64,000 bases of DNA from MAG-120531 sp038125995 (GCA_038125995.1 JAYPEX010000001.1:124001-188000), one strand, 5' to 3'. Counted from the stretch's first letter, positions 16,793 through 25,931 are shown. Numbers and translations are program-made. The notes: generated by a model not told the origin, from the letters alone.

Positions 16793-17668
16793 ATGGCAAA
16801 CAAACACAAAACCATTCGCCTTTTTTGGTGGATCGCTGTCCTATTATCAGTGACGGTATCCTCATGTGAATACTTTAACGATCCTGTTCAAATCAAGCCG
16901 ATTGCTCGATTAGGTGATCATTTCATCTACAGAGAAGACATTCCTCCCTATGTGTACAGTGGACGTTCATCAGCAGATTCAGCAGCAGCAGTTAATGATT
17001 TTGTAAATAAATGGGCATCCAAACAAATGATGATATCAAAGGCGCGATTGAATTTACCTGCTTCTCAGATTCAAGAGTTTGAACGTCTCATCGCTAACTA
17101 TAGATCTGATCTCTACACTTTAGCATATAAGGAGGCCCTTGTGAATCAGAATACAGATACGCTTGTGAATTCTAAAACGCTCTTGGATTTTTATGAGTCT
17201 GAAAAAGAAAATTTTAAGCTCAGAGAAAAAATAGTAAGGCTTCGCTTTATCACAGTTTCTGATGATTATTCCGATAGAGATCAGCTTCGAAATTCTTTGA
17301 TTTCTTACAGTGAAGAAGATCAGCAGACATTAGATTCTCTGAGTATCTATTTCAAAAAAATCAACCTCAATGACTCGATATGGGTACCGATGAGTAGGGT
17401 GCTAAAGGAAATCAGTCCCTTGAATAGTAACAATGAACATTTATACTTAAAAAAATCACAATTTTTTGAAATTCAAGATTCAATAGGGGTATATTTGGGA
17501 TTTGTAAAAGATGTCTTAGGAGCCAATGAAGCTGCTCCAATATCTTATATTGAACAAAATATTAGAACCGTTTTACTCAACAGAAGAAAACAGGCGTTTT
17601 TAAGATCACTTGAAAGTGATATAATCGATGAAGCAATTAAGAACAATGAATTTGAAATATATGAATAA
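16793..17668 (+). CDS. SurA/PpiC-related periplasmic lipoprotein
   Basis: A 291-residue lipoprotein: hydrophobic signal FWWIAVLLSVTVSSC with the lipid-bearing cysteine at about residue 25, followed by a mostly helical region starting IARLGDHFIYREDIPPYV, which resembles the SurA N-terminal chaperone segment (a motif where 'VN' or 'G' is followed by an instruction such as 'YREDI'). No complete parvulin domain is recognisable, so it may be a chaperone without isomerase activity. It lies immediately upstream of, and overlaps, a full SurA-like gene, which supports a shared role in outer-membrane protein folding. Homologues in this position in Flavobacteriaceae are often labelled peptidylprolyl isomerase. 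Confidence 0.7.
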   Translation: MANKHKTIRLFWWIAVLLSVTVSSCEYFNDPVQIKPIARLGDHFIYREDIPPYVYSGRSSADSAAAVNDFVNKWASKQMMISKARLNLPASQIQEFERLIANYRSDLYTLAYKEALVNQNTDTLVNSKTLLDFYESEKENFKLREKIVRLRFITVSDDYSDRDQLRNSLISYSEEDQQTLDSLSIYFKKINLNDSIWVPMSRVLKEISPLNSNNEHLYLKKSQFFEIQDSIGVYLGFVKDVLGANEAAPISYIEQNIRTVLLNRRKQAFLRSLESDIIDEAIKNNEFEIYE

Positions 17669-19022
17669 GAAAACGATTTGGACAATTCTATTAAGTTTAC
17701 TCCTAACCTTTGGATGGGGTTATGGTCAACAAGAACGAATTAAAATCGATGGAGTAGCGGCAGTAGTAGGTGATTATGTAATCTTAGAATCTGATATTGA
17801 AAAAACACTGATAGACCTCAAGAGTCAAGGTGTGACTATGAACGATATCAGTCGTTGTCAACTCATTGGGAAGTTAATGGAAGATCGTCTCTATGCGCAT
17901 CAGGCAGTACAGGACAGTATATTGGTTTCTGATGAAGAGGTTCGATCGGTAGGTGAGCGTCAAATTCAACAATTATTGGCTCAAACGGGGTCTATGGATC
18001 GCATTCTCAAGATCTATAAAAAAGAATCAGAAGAGAGCTTCAGAGAAGAACTATACAAAATAAACAAATTGCGTATGCTTTCAGAACGTATGCAAAGCGA
18101 TATTGTCAGTGAAGTTGAGATAACTCCTGAAGAGGTAAGACAGTTCTATAGAGCGATTCCTGAGGAGGAGTTGCCGGTCTTTGGAGCAGAACTTGAAATT
18201 GCTCAAATCGTCAAAATACCTGAGGCGCCTCAAGAAGAAAAAGACAAGGTGGTCAATCGACTCAGACAAATTAGAGAAGATGTCATTGACAATGGGGCTA
18301 GTTTTAGTGTTAAGGCTATTTTGTATTCTCAAGATCCTGGTTCAAAAGCTAAAGGTGGTAAGTATACCATGACTCGTGAAACTCAATTTGTAAAGGAGTT
18401 TAAAGATGTTGCTTTTAGTCTTCAGGAAGGAGAAATCTCAGAGCCTTTTGAAACGGCTTTTGGTTATCATATCATCTATATCGAAAAGATTAGAGGACAG
18501 GAAATCGATCTTCGTCATATCTTATTGATACCTGAAATCCCAGAAAAAGTAAAACAAGATGCCATTGCTGAACTAGAAGAGATTCGTCAAAATATCATGG
18601 ATGGTAAAATGACTTTTGCAGAGGCAGCACTTGCTGCTTCAGATGAAGTAGAAACCAAATACGACGGTGGACTACTAAGAAATCCAACCAATTTTGATTC
18701 AAAGTTTGAACTTACAAAAATGGATCCAACTTTAAATGCTCAGGTTAGAAATCTCAAGGACAATGAAATATCAATGCCTATTCCTGAAGTAGATGAACGT
18801 TCTGGTTCTACAAAATATAAGATTTTGATGGTCACCAATCGCTTTGATGAACACAAGGCAGATTTTGCAAAGGATTATTTAAAAATTCAAGAATTGGCAT
18901 TGACAGAAAAGCAATTTGAAGAGATTAATAATTGGAGAGTCAAACATATTGAATCTACTTACATCTCGGTTATCGGTGAATATCAAGAATGTAACTTTGC
19001 AAATAATTGGATAAAAGACTAG
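17661..19022 (+). CDS. Peptidylprolyl isomerase, SurA-like periplasmic chaperone
   Basis: A 453-residue exported foldase. The ATG at 17661 gives a clean signal peptide (MNKKTIWTILLSLLLTFGWG), so it is preferred over in-frame starts at 17628 and 17646. The SurA N-terminal segment IDGVAAVVGDYVILESDIE is followed by two parvulin (PpiC) domains: the first around residues 165-275 (GAELEIAQIVKIPE...PFETAFGYHIIYIEKIRG), the second around 280-390 (IDLRHILLIPE...KYDGGLLRNP). The domain order matches SurA, which guides beta-barrel proteins to the BAM complex. It overlaps the preceding lipoprotein gene by 8 bases, implying coupled translation. Confidence 0.92.
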   Translation: MNKKTIWTILLSLLLTFGWGYGQQERIKIDGVAAVVGDYVILESDIEKTLIDLKSQGVTMNDISRCQLIGKLMEDRLYAHQAVQDSILVSDEEVRSVGERQIQQLLAQTGSMDRILKIYKKESEESFREELYKINKLRMLSERMQSDIVSEVEITPEEVRQFYRAIPEEELPVFGAELEIAQIVKIPEAPQEEKDKVVNRLRQIREDVIDNGASFSVKAILYSQDPGSKAKGGKYTMTRETQFVKEFKDVAFSLQEGEISEPFETAFGYHIIYIEKIRGQEIDLRHILLIPEIPEKVKQDAIAELEEIRQNIMDGKMTFAEAALAASDEVETKYDGGLLRNPTNFDSKFELTKMDPTLNAQVRNLKDNEISMPIPEVDERSGSTKYKILMVTNRFDEHKADFAKDYLKIQELALTEKQFEEINNWRVKHIESTYISVIGEYQECNFANNWIKD

Positions 19023-19157
19023 ATAATATTCTAATTATTAATTTTTTGTACTTTAAAATCAATTTTTCTTAAAAACAATAATAGCTCTGGGTTTTATGAC
19101 AAACACCCACTGAATTTTATTAATTTTACTAGCTAAAACCTAATTAAATAGCACTCT

Positions 19158-21422
19158 ATGGCATTTGATATTGAAATGATAAAAGAAGTCTATTCTAGAA
19201 TGACTTCTCGCGTTGACACAGCTAGAGAGTTAGTGGGTAGACCATTAACACTCTCAGAAAAAATATTATATAACCACCTTTGGGAGGGAACTCCTTCTTC
19301 CGCATTTGAAAGAGGTGTTGATTATGTGGATTTTGCTCCAGATCGTATCGCATGTCAAGATGCTACAGCACAGATGGCCTTATTGCAATTTATGCAAGCT
19401 GGTAAAGCAAAAGTAGCAGTGCCTACTACGGTGCATTGTGATCACTTAATTCAAGCAAAGAATGGTGCTACTCCAGATTTGAAAGTAGCCAATACGACTT
19501 CTTCAGAAGTATTTGATTTCTTAGAGTCTGTTTCTAATAAATACGGAATTGGATTCTGGAAACCAGGTGCAGGTATTATTCATCAGGTTGTTTTAGAAAA
19601 CTACGCCTTTCCAGGAGGGATGATGATTGGAACTGATTCACATACGGTGAATGCTGGTGGACTTGGTATGGTTGCTGTAGGTGTTGGTGGAGCTGATGCC
19701 GTTGATGTAATGGCAGGAATGGCTTGGGAATTGAAATTCCCTAAACTTATTGGTGTTAAATTAACAGGTTCTTTAAACGGATGGACTGCTGCTAAAGATG
19801 TCATCTTAAAAGTGGCTGGTGTTCTAACTGTAAAAGGTGGAACTGGTGCGATCATCGAATACTTCGGCGACGGCGCTAAAAACCTTTCTTGTACAGGAAA
19901 AGGAACTATTTGTAACATGGGTGCTGAAGTAGGAGCAACAACTTCTACTTTTGGATATGACGACTCTATGGAGCGTTATTTAAGGGCAACTGATCGTAAC
20001 GACGTTGCTGATGCAGCAAATCAGGTAAGAGATTACCTGACTGCTGATCCTGAAGTGTACCAAAACCCTGAAAAGTACTTTGATCAGGTTATTGAGATCG
20101 ACTTAGATACTTTAAAGCCACATTTAAATGGTCCATTTACTCCGGATTTAGCCACTCCTGTTGGAGAAGTTGGAGAAAAAGCAGCTGCTAATGACTGGCC
20201 ATTAAAAGTGGAGTGGGGTCTAATAGGATCTTGTACCAACTCATCATATGAAGATTTAACTCGTGCAGCATCGATTGCTAAGCAAGCTATTGCTAAAGGA
20301 ATTAAGCCTAAGGCTGATTTTGGTATCAACCCAGGTTCAGAGCAAATTAGATATACCGCTGAGCGCGATGGCCTATTAGGAACTTTCGAGCAATTAGGTG
20401 CTAAAATATTTACCAATGCCTGTGGTCCATGTATCGGACAATGGGATCGTGAGGGATCTGATAAGGGTGAAAAGAACACGATTGTTCATTCATTCAACCG
20501 TAACTTCTCTAAAAGAGCAGATGGAAACCCAAATACCCATGCCTTTGTAGCTTCTCCAGAGATGGTTGCTGCACTTGCAATTTCAGGAAGATTGGATTTT
20601 GATCCTACTAAGGATACCCTAATCAATGAGAATGGAGAAGAAGTACTATTAGATGAGCCACAAGGATTAGAACTTCCAACTGCAGGTTTTGCTGTTGAGG
20701 ATGCGGGTTATATCGCTCCAAAAGAAGATGGTTCCTCAGTAGAAGTTGTTGTAAAACCAGATTCAGAACGTTTACAATTATTAGATCCATTTACTCCTAT
20801 GTCAAACGAAAGTCTACAAGGAGTAAAATTGTTAATTAAAGCTCAAGGAAAATGTACTACTGACCATATTTCAATGGCTGGACCATGGTTGCGCTTTAGA
20901 GGTCACTTAGACAATATTGCAAATAACACCCTCATTGGAGCAGTGAATGCATTTAATGGACAAACGAACTTCGTTAAAAATCAATTGACAGGTGAGTACG
21001 GAGGAGTTCCTGATGTGCAAAGAGCATATAAAGCTGCAGCAATTCGTTCTATTGTTGTAGGAGATCAAAACTACGGTGAAGGGTCTTCTAGAGAGCACGC
21101 TGCAATGCAGCCAAGACACTTAGGTGTAGGTGCTGTTCTTGTAAAATCTTTTGCAAGGATTCACGAGACCAACCTTAAAAAACAAGGGATGTTAGGGCTG
21201 ACTTTTGCTAACGAAGCAGACTATGATCTTATTCAAGAAGACGATACCTTTAATTTTATTGATATTGATGGATTTGCTCCAGGTCAACCATTGACTTTAG
21301 AAGTAGTTCATGCTGATGGTTCAAAGGATACGATAATTGCAAATCACTCTTACAATCAATCTCAAATCGATTGGTTTAAAGCGGGTTCTGCATTAAATAT
21401 GATTAAAGCTCAAAACGCATAA
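19158..21422 (+). CDS. Aconitate hydratase
   Basis: A 754-residue aconitase, interconverting citrate and isocitrate in the TCA cycle. The [4Fe-4S] ligands are in GSCTNSSYEDL and NACGPCIGQWDREGS; other landmarks are GTDSHTVNAGGLGMVAVGVGGADA and the swivel-domain motif GDQNYGEGSSREHAAMQPRHLG. The length and these motifs place it with the mitochondrial-type aconitases that Bacteroidota use, not with the 860-residue AcnB or 890-residue AcnA of E. coli, so no E. coli symbol is assigned. The 135-base AT-rich leader holds no clear promoter box. A strong terminator follows. Confidence 0.95.
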   Translation: MAFDIEMIKEVYSRMTSRVDTARELVGRPLTLSEKILYNHLWEGTPSSAFERGVDYVDFAPDRIACQDATAQMALLQFMQAGKAKVAVPTTVHCDHLIQAKNGATPDLKVANTTSSEVFDFLESVSNKYGIGFWKPGAGIIHQVVLENYAFPGGMMIGTDSHTVNAGGLGMVAVGVGGADAVDVMAGMAWELKFPKLIGVKLTGSLNGWTAAKDVILKVAGVLTVKGGTGAIIEYFGDGAKNLSCTGKGTICNMGAEVGATTSTFGYDDSMERYLRATDRNDVADAANQVRDYLTADPEVYQNPEKYFDQVIEIDLDTLKPHLNGPFTPDLATPVGEVGEKAAANDWPLKVEWGLIGSCTNSSYEDLTRAASIAKQAIAKGIKPKADFGINPGSEQIRYTAERDGLLGTFEQLGAKIFTNACGPCIGQWDREGSDKGEKNTIVHSFNRNFSKRADGNPNTHAFVASPEMVAALAISGRLDFDPTKDTLINENGEEVLLDEPQGLELPTAGFAVEDAGYIAPKEDGSSVEVVVKPDSERLQLLDPFTPMSNESLQGVKLLIKAQGKCTTDHISMAGPWLRFRGHLDNIANNTLIGAVNAFNGQTNFVKNQLTGEYGGVPDVQRAYKAAAIRSIVVGDQNYGEGSSREHAAMQPRHLGVGAVLVKSFARIHETNLKKQGMLGLTFANEADYDLIQEDDTFNFIDIDGFAPGQPLTLEVVHADGSKDTIIANHSYNQSQIDWFKAGSALNMIKAQNA

Positions 21423-21449
21423 TTCGTCAATTGTTTTGATAATTAGAAT

Positions 21450-21477
21450 AAAAACCCTCCTTAAAGGAGGGTTTTTT
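21450..21477 (+). terminator. Rho-independent terminator after aconitase
   Basis: Stem AAAACCCTCC/GGAGGGTTTT with a short TTAAA loop and a T-run, 27 bases after the aconitase stop codon. Confidence 0.92.
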
Positions 21478-21547
21478 GTTAGCAATATTTTTATTGTGCT
21501 TTATTTTTAAGTTGATTTTTTCTACATTTAAGAAAAATACATCCTCT

Positions 21548-22903
21548 ATGAAAAGAAAAGAATCGATTAGCAGAAAACAGTTTGTCAAAAATTTAGGTTT
21601 GGGGACAATTGCTTTAGCAGCTACACCAAGTATTGTAAAAGGTGCACAGTTAAATACCGTAGCGATGACAAAGGCGTATCCCAATCAAAATTCCAACCTT
21701 CAAATCGCATTAATTGGTGCAGGAGGTATGGGTTCAGCTGACACTGATACAGCATTGCGCCATCAAGGTGTTAAATTAGTAGCTGTGTGTGATTTATACG
21801 ACGGCAGATTAAAAAAAGCAAAAGAGCGTTGGGGAGACCACCTATTTACTACTAAAGATTATCGTGAAATTATTAATCGTGATGATATTGATGCAGTTAT
21901 TGTTGGTACGCCTGATCATTGGCATAAACAGATTTCTGTTGATGCGATGATGGCTGGTAAACACGTTTACTGTGAAAAGCCAATGGTTCATTCAGTGGAT
22001 GAAGGTCCTGCTGTAATTGCAGCTCAGAAAAAATCAGGGATGGTTTTTCAAGTAGGATCTCAAGGGATGTCTTCACTTGGTAATGAAAAAGCTAAAGAAC
22101 TTCTAGCTCAAGGAGCGATAGGTGATTTAAACTACGCTGAAGGATTTTGGGCTAGAAGAAGTTCAACAGGAGCTTGGCAATACGATATCCCTGCAGATGC
22201 AAGTCCCCAAACAGTAGATTGGGATACTTATATTTCAAATACCAATCAAAGAGACTTTGATGCGACGCGTTTCTTTAGATGGAGAAACTATCGCGATTAT
22301 GGAACTGGAATGTCCGGTGACTTATTTGTTCACTTATTCTCTAGTTTACACTTTATAACAGGCTCTATGGGACCAGATAAGATTTACGCTTCTGGTGGTC
22401 TTCGCTATTGGAAAGACGGAAGAGAGGTTCCCGATGTGCTTTTAGGGACTTTTGACTACCCAAATAGTAACGAGCACCCAGGATTTAACCTTTCACTTCG
22501 CTGTAATTTTGTCGATGGAACTTCAGGAACTACCTATTTGAGATTAGTTGGTAGCGAAGGATCTATGGATGTTCAATGGGACAAAGTCATCTTAAAGCGC
22601 AACACTCAAGTAGACGATAACGATCCATTTTTAAAAGAAAAAGCATCCTCTGGAGCTTCTAGTGGAGATCGAGCATCCATCAAAATTCAACCAGAAGTGA
22701 TTTATGCTGCTGATGGGGATTGGAAAGGAGCTCATTACGATCACTTCTATAATTGGTTTAATGCCATCAGAGGAGGAAAAGCAGTTTCAGAAGATGCTGT
22801 GTTCGGTTACAGAGCTGCAGCTCCTGCATTACTATGTAATGACTCATTCTTCCAAGATGAAGCCATTCTATGGGATCCTGTTAAGATGAAGCGCAGGAAA
22901 TGA
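21548..22903 (+). CDS. Exported Gfo/Idh/MocA-family oxidoreductase
   Basis: A 451-residue NAD(P)-dependent oxidoreductase. The ATG at 21548 starts a Tat-like signal (SISRKQFVKNLGLGTIALAA) with Arg-Lys rather than twin Arg. The Rossmann fold begins at LQIALIGAGGMGSADTD; the family lysine appears in the EKP motif of GKHVYCEKPMVHS, and the C-terminal domain follows (RFFRWRNYRDYGTGMSGDLFVHL). Members act on sugars or inositols; exported Bacteroidota versions are common and mostly uncharacterised. No other carbohydrate genes are adjacent. The plus-strand terminator for this gene seems to lie inside the end of the converging oxidase gene. Confidence 0.9.
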   Translation: MKRKESISRKQFVKNLGLGTIALAATPSIVKGAQLNTVAMTKAYPNQNSNLQIALIGAGGMGSADTDTALRHQGVKLVAVCDLYDGRLKKAKERWGDHLFTTKDYREIINRDDIDAVIVGTPDHWHKQISVDAMMAGKHVYCEKPMVHSVDEGPAVIAAQKKSGMVFQVGSQGMSSLGNEKAKELLAQGAIGDLNYAEGFWARRSSTGAWQYDIPADASPQTVDWDTYISNTNQRDFDATRFFRWRNYRDYGTGMSGDLFVHLFSSLHFITGSMGPDKIYASGGLRYWKDGREVPDVLLGTFDYPNSNEHPGFNLSLRCNFVDGTSGTTYLRLVGSEGSMDVQWDKVILKRNTQVDDNDPFLKEKASSGASSGDRASIKIQPEVIYAADGDWKGAHYDHFYNWFNAIRGGKAVSEDAVFGYRAAAPALLCNDSFFQDEAILWDPVKMKRRK

Positions 22904-22994
22904 TTCCGTTGAAAGACGATCTTAGCTGCCTTAGCTGTTTATTGGGTATTTATAAATGGCCAATTTTTCAGTGAAGCGTTAAATCTACAATATC

Positions 22995-24245
22995 TTATCT
23001 AAAACGATCTGGATGAAAGGCCTCAATTGACATTGAGGTCTTTTTGTTTGTGAGGAGTTCACTGATGAGTTTCCCTGTAGCGGGTGCCAAACTCCATCCC
23101 ATCATGGCGTGACCAGTAGCTAAGTAGAGATTGTCAAAATCCTTACTTTTTCCGATGTAGGGTAATCCATCTGGAGAAACCGGTCGATTTCCAAATCGAG
23201 CAGCCTTCTTTTCTTCCTCCGTAATTTTTAGATGATTGTAGTGATTCTCTGATGCCTTTGCAATCGCATCTACGCGTTCTTTTCGAACTTTATTGTTAAT
23301 ACCAGAAAGTTCCATGGTTCCTGCAAATCTGGTAAATCCCTTCATTGGAGTAATGGCACATTTAGCCTCTAAAAAAATGGCAGAATACTTGACGGGAGTT
23401 TCACGGTAAAGATCAATTCGATATCCTTTTCCAGCTTGAATTGGCATATGGAGCTTTAATTTTTTTAAAATTCCTTGACTCCAACTTCCTGCAGCCATGA
23501 CTACAGCCTCAGCGACATAACTATTGTGTGAAGTAACAACTTCTTTGATCGAAGTCCCATCGTATTTAAAGTCTATCACTTCATCATGAATGAATTCAAC
23601 TCCTTTTGATTCTAAATAGGTTTTGAGTTTAGGCATCAGCTCCGTTGGAGTCGTATGTGCATCGCATTTGTAATGTATGGCTCCTAAGACTTCCTCATTG
23701 AGATTTGGTTGTAATTGATCTAATTGTTGGCGATCGAGTACAGAGGCATCTAAACCATCGGCAATTAATCGCTGAGCAACTTCTGCCTCGTGATCACCAG
23801 CCTTATTAGTTTTGTAAAGCATCAATACTCCTGATTCATCCAACTGAAAATCACCCATATCCATAGAGTTGTGCATGTCTGTATAGAGATCCTTACTCAG
23901 TATATTAATGTCTCTAATGATAGGTATAGAGCGCTCAACATTTTCAGGACTCGCTGATTGGTAAAACTTCCAAATCCAATCGATGAAGTCCAAATCAAAT
24001 CTGGGTTTTAAATAAAAGGGACTCGAGGAGTTAAACATCCATTTAAGGCCTTTTTGAATCATTCCTTTATTTGCTATTGAAATGATGTGACTTGGAGTCA
24101 GATAACCAGCATTGACGTAAGAGGCGCCAGTTTCATCGGTTTTGGGATCAATAATTTTTACATTAAATCCTTCTTTGGTTAAATAGTAGGCAGTACATCT
24201 ACCTTGAATTCCACCACCGATAATTAGTACAGATTTAGGGTCCAT
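22995..24245 (-). CDS. FAD-dependent oxidoreductase, D-amino-acid dehydrogenase (DadA) type
   Basis: A 416-residue flavoenzyme of the DAO family. The N-terminal dinucleotide motif is VLIIGGGIQGRCTAYYL, followed by VKIIDPKTDETGASYVNAGY; the C-terminus holds the FAD motif NLYLATGHAMMGWSLAPATG. These are typical of DadA and of D-hydroxyproline dehydrogenase, which oxidise D-amino acids and pass electrons to the respiratory chain. In several Flavobacteriaceae a similar gene belongs to a hydroxyproline-use cluster, but the epimerase and aldehyde dehydrogenase of that pathway are not in this window, so the substrate is open. Its last codons contain a hairpin that works as a terminator for the opposing gene. 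Confidence 0.88.
   Translation of the reverse strand: MDPKSVLIIGGGIQGRCTAYYLTKEGFNVKIIDPKTDETGASYVNAGYLTPSHIISIANKGMIQKGLKWMFNSSSPFYLKPRFDLDFIDWIWKFYQSASPENVERSIPIIRDINILSKDLYTDMHNSMDMGDFQLDESGVLMLYKTNKAGDHEAEVAQRLIADGLDASVLDRQQLDQLQPNLNEEVLGAIHYKCDAHTTPTELMPKLKTYLESKGVEFIHDEVIDFKYDGTSIKEVVTSHNSYVAEAVVMAAGSWSQGILKKLKLHMPIQAGKGYRIDLYRETPVKYSAIFLEAKCAITPMKGFTRFAGTMELSGINNKVRKERVDAIAKASENHYNHLKITEEEKKAARFGNRPVSPDGLPYIGKSKDFDNLYLATGHAMMGWSLAPATGKLISELLTNKKTSMSIEAFHPDRFR
23016..23047 (+). terminator. Terminator embedded in the 3' end of the converging gene
   Basis: CCTCAAT/ATTGAGG stem with a four-base loop followed by TCTTTTTG on the plus strand. It falls within the last codons of the minus-strand oxidase gene, where it would end transcription of the Gfo/Idh/MocA gene. 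Confidence 0.6.
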
Positions 24246-24361
24246 TATATATGGTTTAGTGGATTAAAAGTAATAAATACTTTGAAAATTAAAACATGAT
24301 AAATTCGATTAAACCTCTTTTTTTTGAAGAATTCAATTACTTTAGATCTAGAATTTAGATT

Positions 24362-25576
24362 ATGGCCAAGAAAAAATCAGCAGCACTAGGATTTATATTT
24401 GTAACCCTTTTAATCGATGTCATCGGTATCGGAATTATTATCCCAATTGTCCCTGTTTTAATTCAAGAATTGACAGGAGAGGGACTCAGTCAGGCATCGG
24501 TTTATGGAGGCTGGCTTTTGTTTGCATATGCTTTTATGCAGTTTGTATTTGCTCCCATACTCGGAGGCTTAAGTGATCAATACGGAAGAAGGCCTATTCT
24601 ATTAGCTGCTCTTTTTGGATTTGCAGTTGATTACAGCATAGCAGCATTAGCTCCTACGCTGAGTTGGTTGTTTGTGGCTCGAGTTTTAGCAGGGATTACT
24701 GGGGCTAGTTTTACGACGGCGTCTGCTTATATAGCGGATATTAGCACTCCTGAAAAACGTTCTCAAAATTTTGGTATCATTGGAGCAGCCTTTGGATTAG
24801 GATTCATTGTAGGACCTGTAATTGGAGGAATCCTTGGTCAATACGGTTCCAGAGTACCCTTTATAGCTGCAGCTGTTCTAAGTATCTTGAATTGGTTGTA
24901 CGGATACTTTATCTTGCCAGAATCACTCCCTCAAGAAAAGAGAAGAATATTTGATATCAAGAGAGCGAATCCCCTTGGTTCATTTATGAGACTGATGAAG
25001 TTTCCAGCAATTTTTAGCCTCGCAATCGCTATGTTCTTTCTTTATATTGCTGGACAGGTAAACCCAGCAATTTGGTCTTATTTCACAATGTTAAAATTTA
25101 ATTTTGATGAGGCTTGGGTAGGATATTCACTTGGATTTGTAGGTTTGATGGTTGCTATTGTTCAAGGAGGACTCATCCGAATGGTCATCCCATTACTGGG
25201 GGATTGGAAAGCGCTAGTTATAGGGTTTTTGTTCAATATCGTCGGTTTTCTAGCCTTTGCGTATTCTACACAGGTATGGATACTATTTGCATTTATCGTT
25301 CCCTTCTCTTTAGGAGGATTTGCAGGACCTGCACTTCAGGGTATCATATCCAAACAAGTCCCGGACAATGAACAAGGGGAGCTTCAAGGTTCTTTAACAA
25401 GTTTAATGAGTATCAGTTCTATTGTGGGACCTCCAATATTTACAGGCTTGTTTCATTTCTATACCGAAACGCCTCAAGAGCGCTATTTTCCAGGTTCTCC
25501 TTTTTTATTAGCAGCTATAATTTGTGTTTTAGGGGCTGTTCTCGCATTTAGATCCTACAAAAAGCATCACAAGTAG
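24362..25576 (+). CDS. MFS transporter, TetA/TCR-like branch
   Basis: A 404-residue 12-helix major facilitator. Motif A between helices 2 and 3 is GGLSDQYGRRPILL; helix 5 carries the antiporter-type motif C, GAAFGLGFIVGPVIGGILG. This combination is typical of drug:H+ antiporters annotated as TCR/Tet-family MFS proteins in Bacteroidota. There is no adjacent TetR repressor or other resistance gene, and the gene sits in ordinary core sequence, so a housekeeping efflux function is more likely than acquired tetracycline resistance. Confidence 0.88.
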   Translation: MAKKKSAALGFIFVTLLIDVIGIGIIIPIVPVLIQELTGEGLSQASVYGGWLLFAYAFMQFVFAPILGGLSDQYGRRPILLAALFGFAVDYSIAALAPTLSWLFVARVLAGITGASFTTASAYIADISTPEKRSQNFGIIGAAFGLGFIVGPVIGGILGQYGSRVPFIAAAVLSILNWLYGYFILPESLPQEKRRIFDIKRANPLGSFMRLMKFPAIFSLAIAMFFLYIAGQVNPAIWSYFTMLKFNFDEAWVGYSLGFVGLMVAIVQGGLIRMVIPLLGDWKALVIGFLFNIVGFLAFAYSTQVWILFAFIVPFSLGGFAGPALQGIISKQVPDNEQGELQGSLTSLMSISSIVGPPIFTGLFHFYTETPQERYFPGSPFLLAAIICVLGAVLAFRSYKKHHK

Positions 25577-25633
25577 TTGAATCTTTTATAATTTAGATTT
25601 AACTATAAAAGTAAATTAGCTTTTGGTATCGTA

Positions 25634-25670
25634 ATAAAAAAAGGATAGCTCTTATGAACTATCCTTTTTT
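25634..25670 (-). terminator. Terminator between the MFS gene and tRNA-Leu
   Basis: Stem AAAAAAAGGATAG/CTATCCTTTTTT with a ten-base loop, symmetric enough to work in both directions. On the minus strand it directly follows the tRNA-Leu CCA end; on the plus strand it closes the MFS gene. Confidence 0.85.
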
Positions 25671-25756
25671 GGTGCTCACGACTGGAGTCGAACCAGCACG
25701 TCCTTAAGAACACTACCCCCTCAAGGTAGCGCGTCTACCAATTCCGCCACGTGAGC
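25670..25756 (-). tRNA. tRNA-Leu (anticodon GAG)
   Basis: The minus strand reads GCTCACG at the 5' acceptor arm, paired with CGTGAGC at the 3' end, followed by A and an encoded CCA. The anticodon arm is CTACC-TTGAGGG-GGTAG, giving GAG, which reads CUC/CUU leucine codons. A long variable arm (TGTTCTTAAGGACG region) and the T-arm GGTTCGACTCC confirm a class II leucine tRNA. A near-consensus -7 box, TATTTTAG, at 25769-25776 (minus) may give it its own promoter. Confidence 0.96.
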
Positions 25757-25789
25757 CTTTTAAAAGCACTAAAATAGCGATTTTAAACA

Positions 25790-25820
25790 AAAAAAGTTAA
25801 GTCTTGGACTTAACTCTTTT
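25790..25820 (-). terminator. Hairpin between the two tRNA genes
   Basis: Perfect stem AGTTAAGTC/GACTTAACT with a TTG loop, starting two bases after the tRNA-Lys 3' end and followed on the minus strand by a T-run. It fits a terminator for tRNA-Lys, or a processing or partial read-through hairpin if both tRNAs share a transcript. Confidence 0.7.
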
Positions 25821-25821
25821 G

Positions 25822-25894
25822 TGACCGGGCTGGGGCTCGAACCCAGGACCCTCTCCTTAAAAGGGAGATGCTCTACCAACTGAGCTACCAGGTC
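25822..25894 (-). tRNA. tRNA-Lys (anticodon TTT)
   Basis: A 73-base cloverleaf on the minus strand: acceptor GACCTGG with CCCGGTC (one T-G pair), D-arm AGCTCAGTTGGTAGAGC, anticodon arm TCTCC-CTTTTAA-GGAGA (anticodon TTT, reading AAA/AAG) and T-arm CTGGGTTCGAGCCCCAG. The base after the acceptor is A, and the CCA end is not encoded (CAA follows). Confidence 0.97.
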
Positions 25895-25923
25895 ATCGCG
25901 ACACTTAATTGTGTTTGCGGGTG

Positions 25924-25931
25924 CAAATATA
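25924..25931 (-). promoter_or_regulatory. -7 promoter box of the tRNA-Lys gene
   Basis: The minus strand reads TATATTTG, a perfect TAnnTTTG, 29 bases upstream of the tRNA-Lys 5' end. The rest of the 25577-26024 intergenic stretch holds only the two tRNAs, their hairpins and AT-rich spacer. Confidence 0.7.

Noticed and set aside
17628..17660. Upstream starts for the SurA-like gene
   Set aside because: The ATG at 17661 gives a compact signal peptide; longer versions add charged residues before it and overlap the preceding gene further.
19601..20479. Long minus-strand open frames inside the aconitase gene (19601-19918, 20084-20479)
   Set aside because: They are antisense to a conserved gene in a codon-biased region, have low-complexity composition and match no family; they are shadows of aconitase codon use.
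21427..21684. Minus-strand frame of 85 residues between aconitase and the oxidoreductase
   Set aside because: It runs through the aconitase terminator and the start of a well-supported gene.
24362..25576. Acquired tetracycline-resistance gene
   Set aside because: Similarity is to the general TetA-like MFS branch; there is no repressor, mobile element or change in composition.
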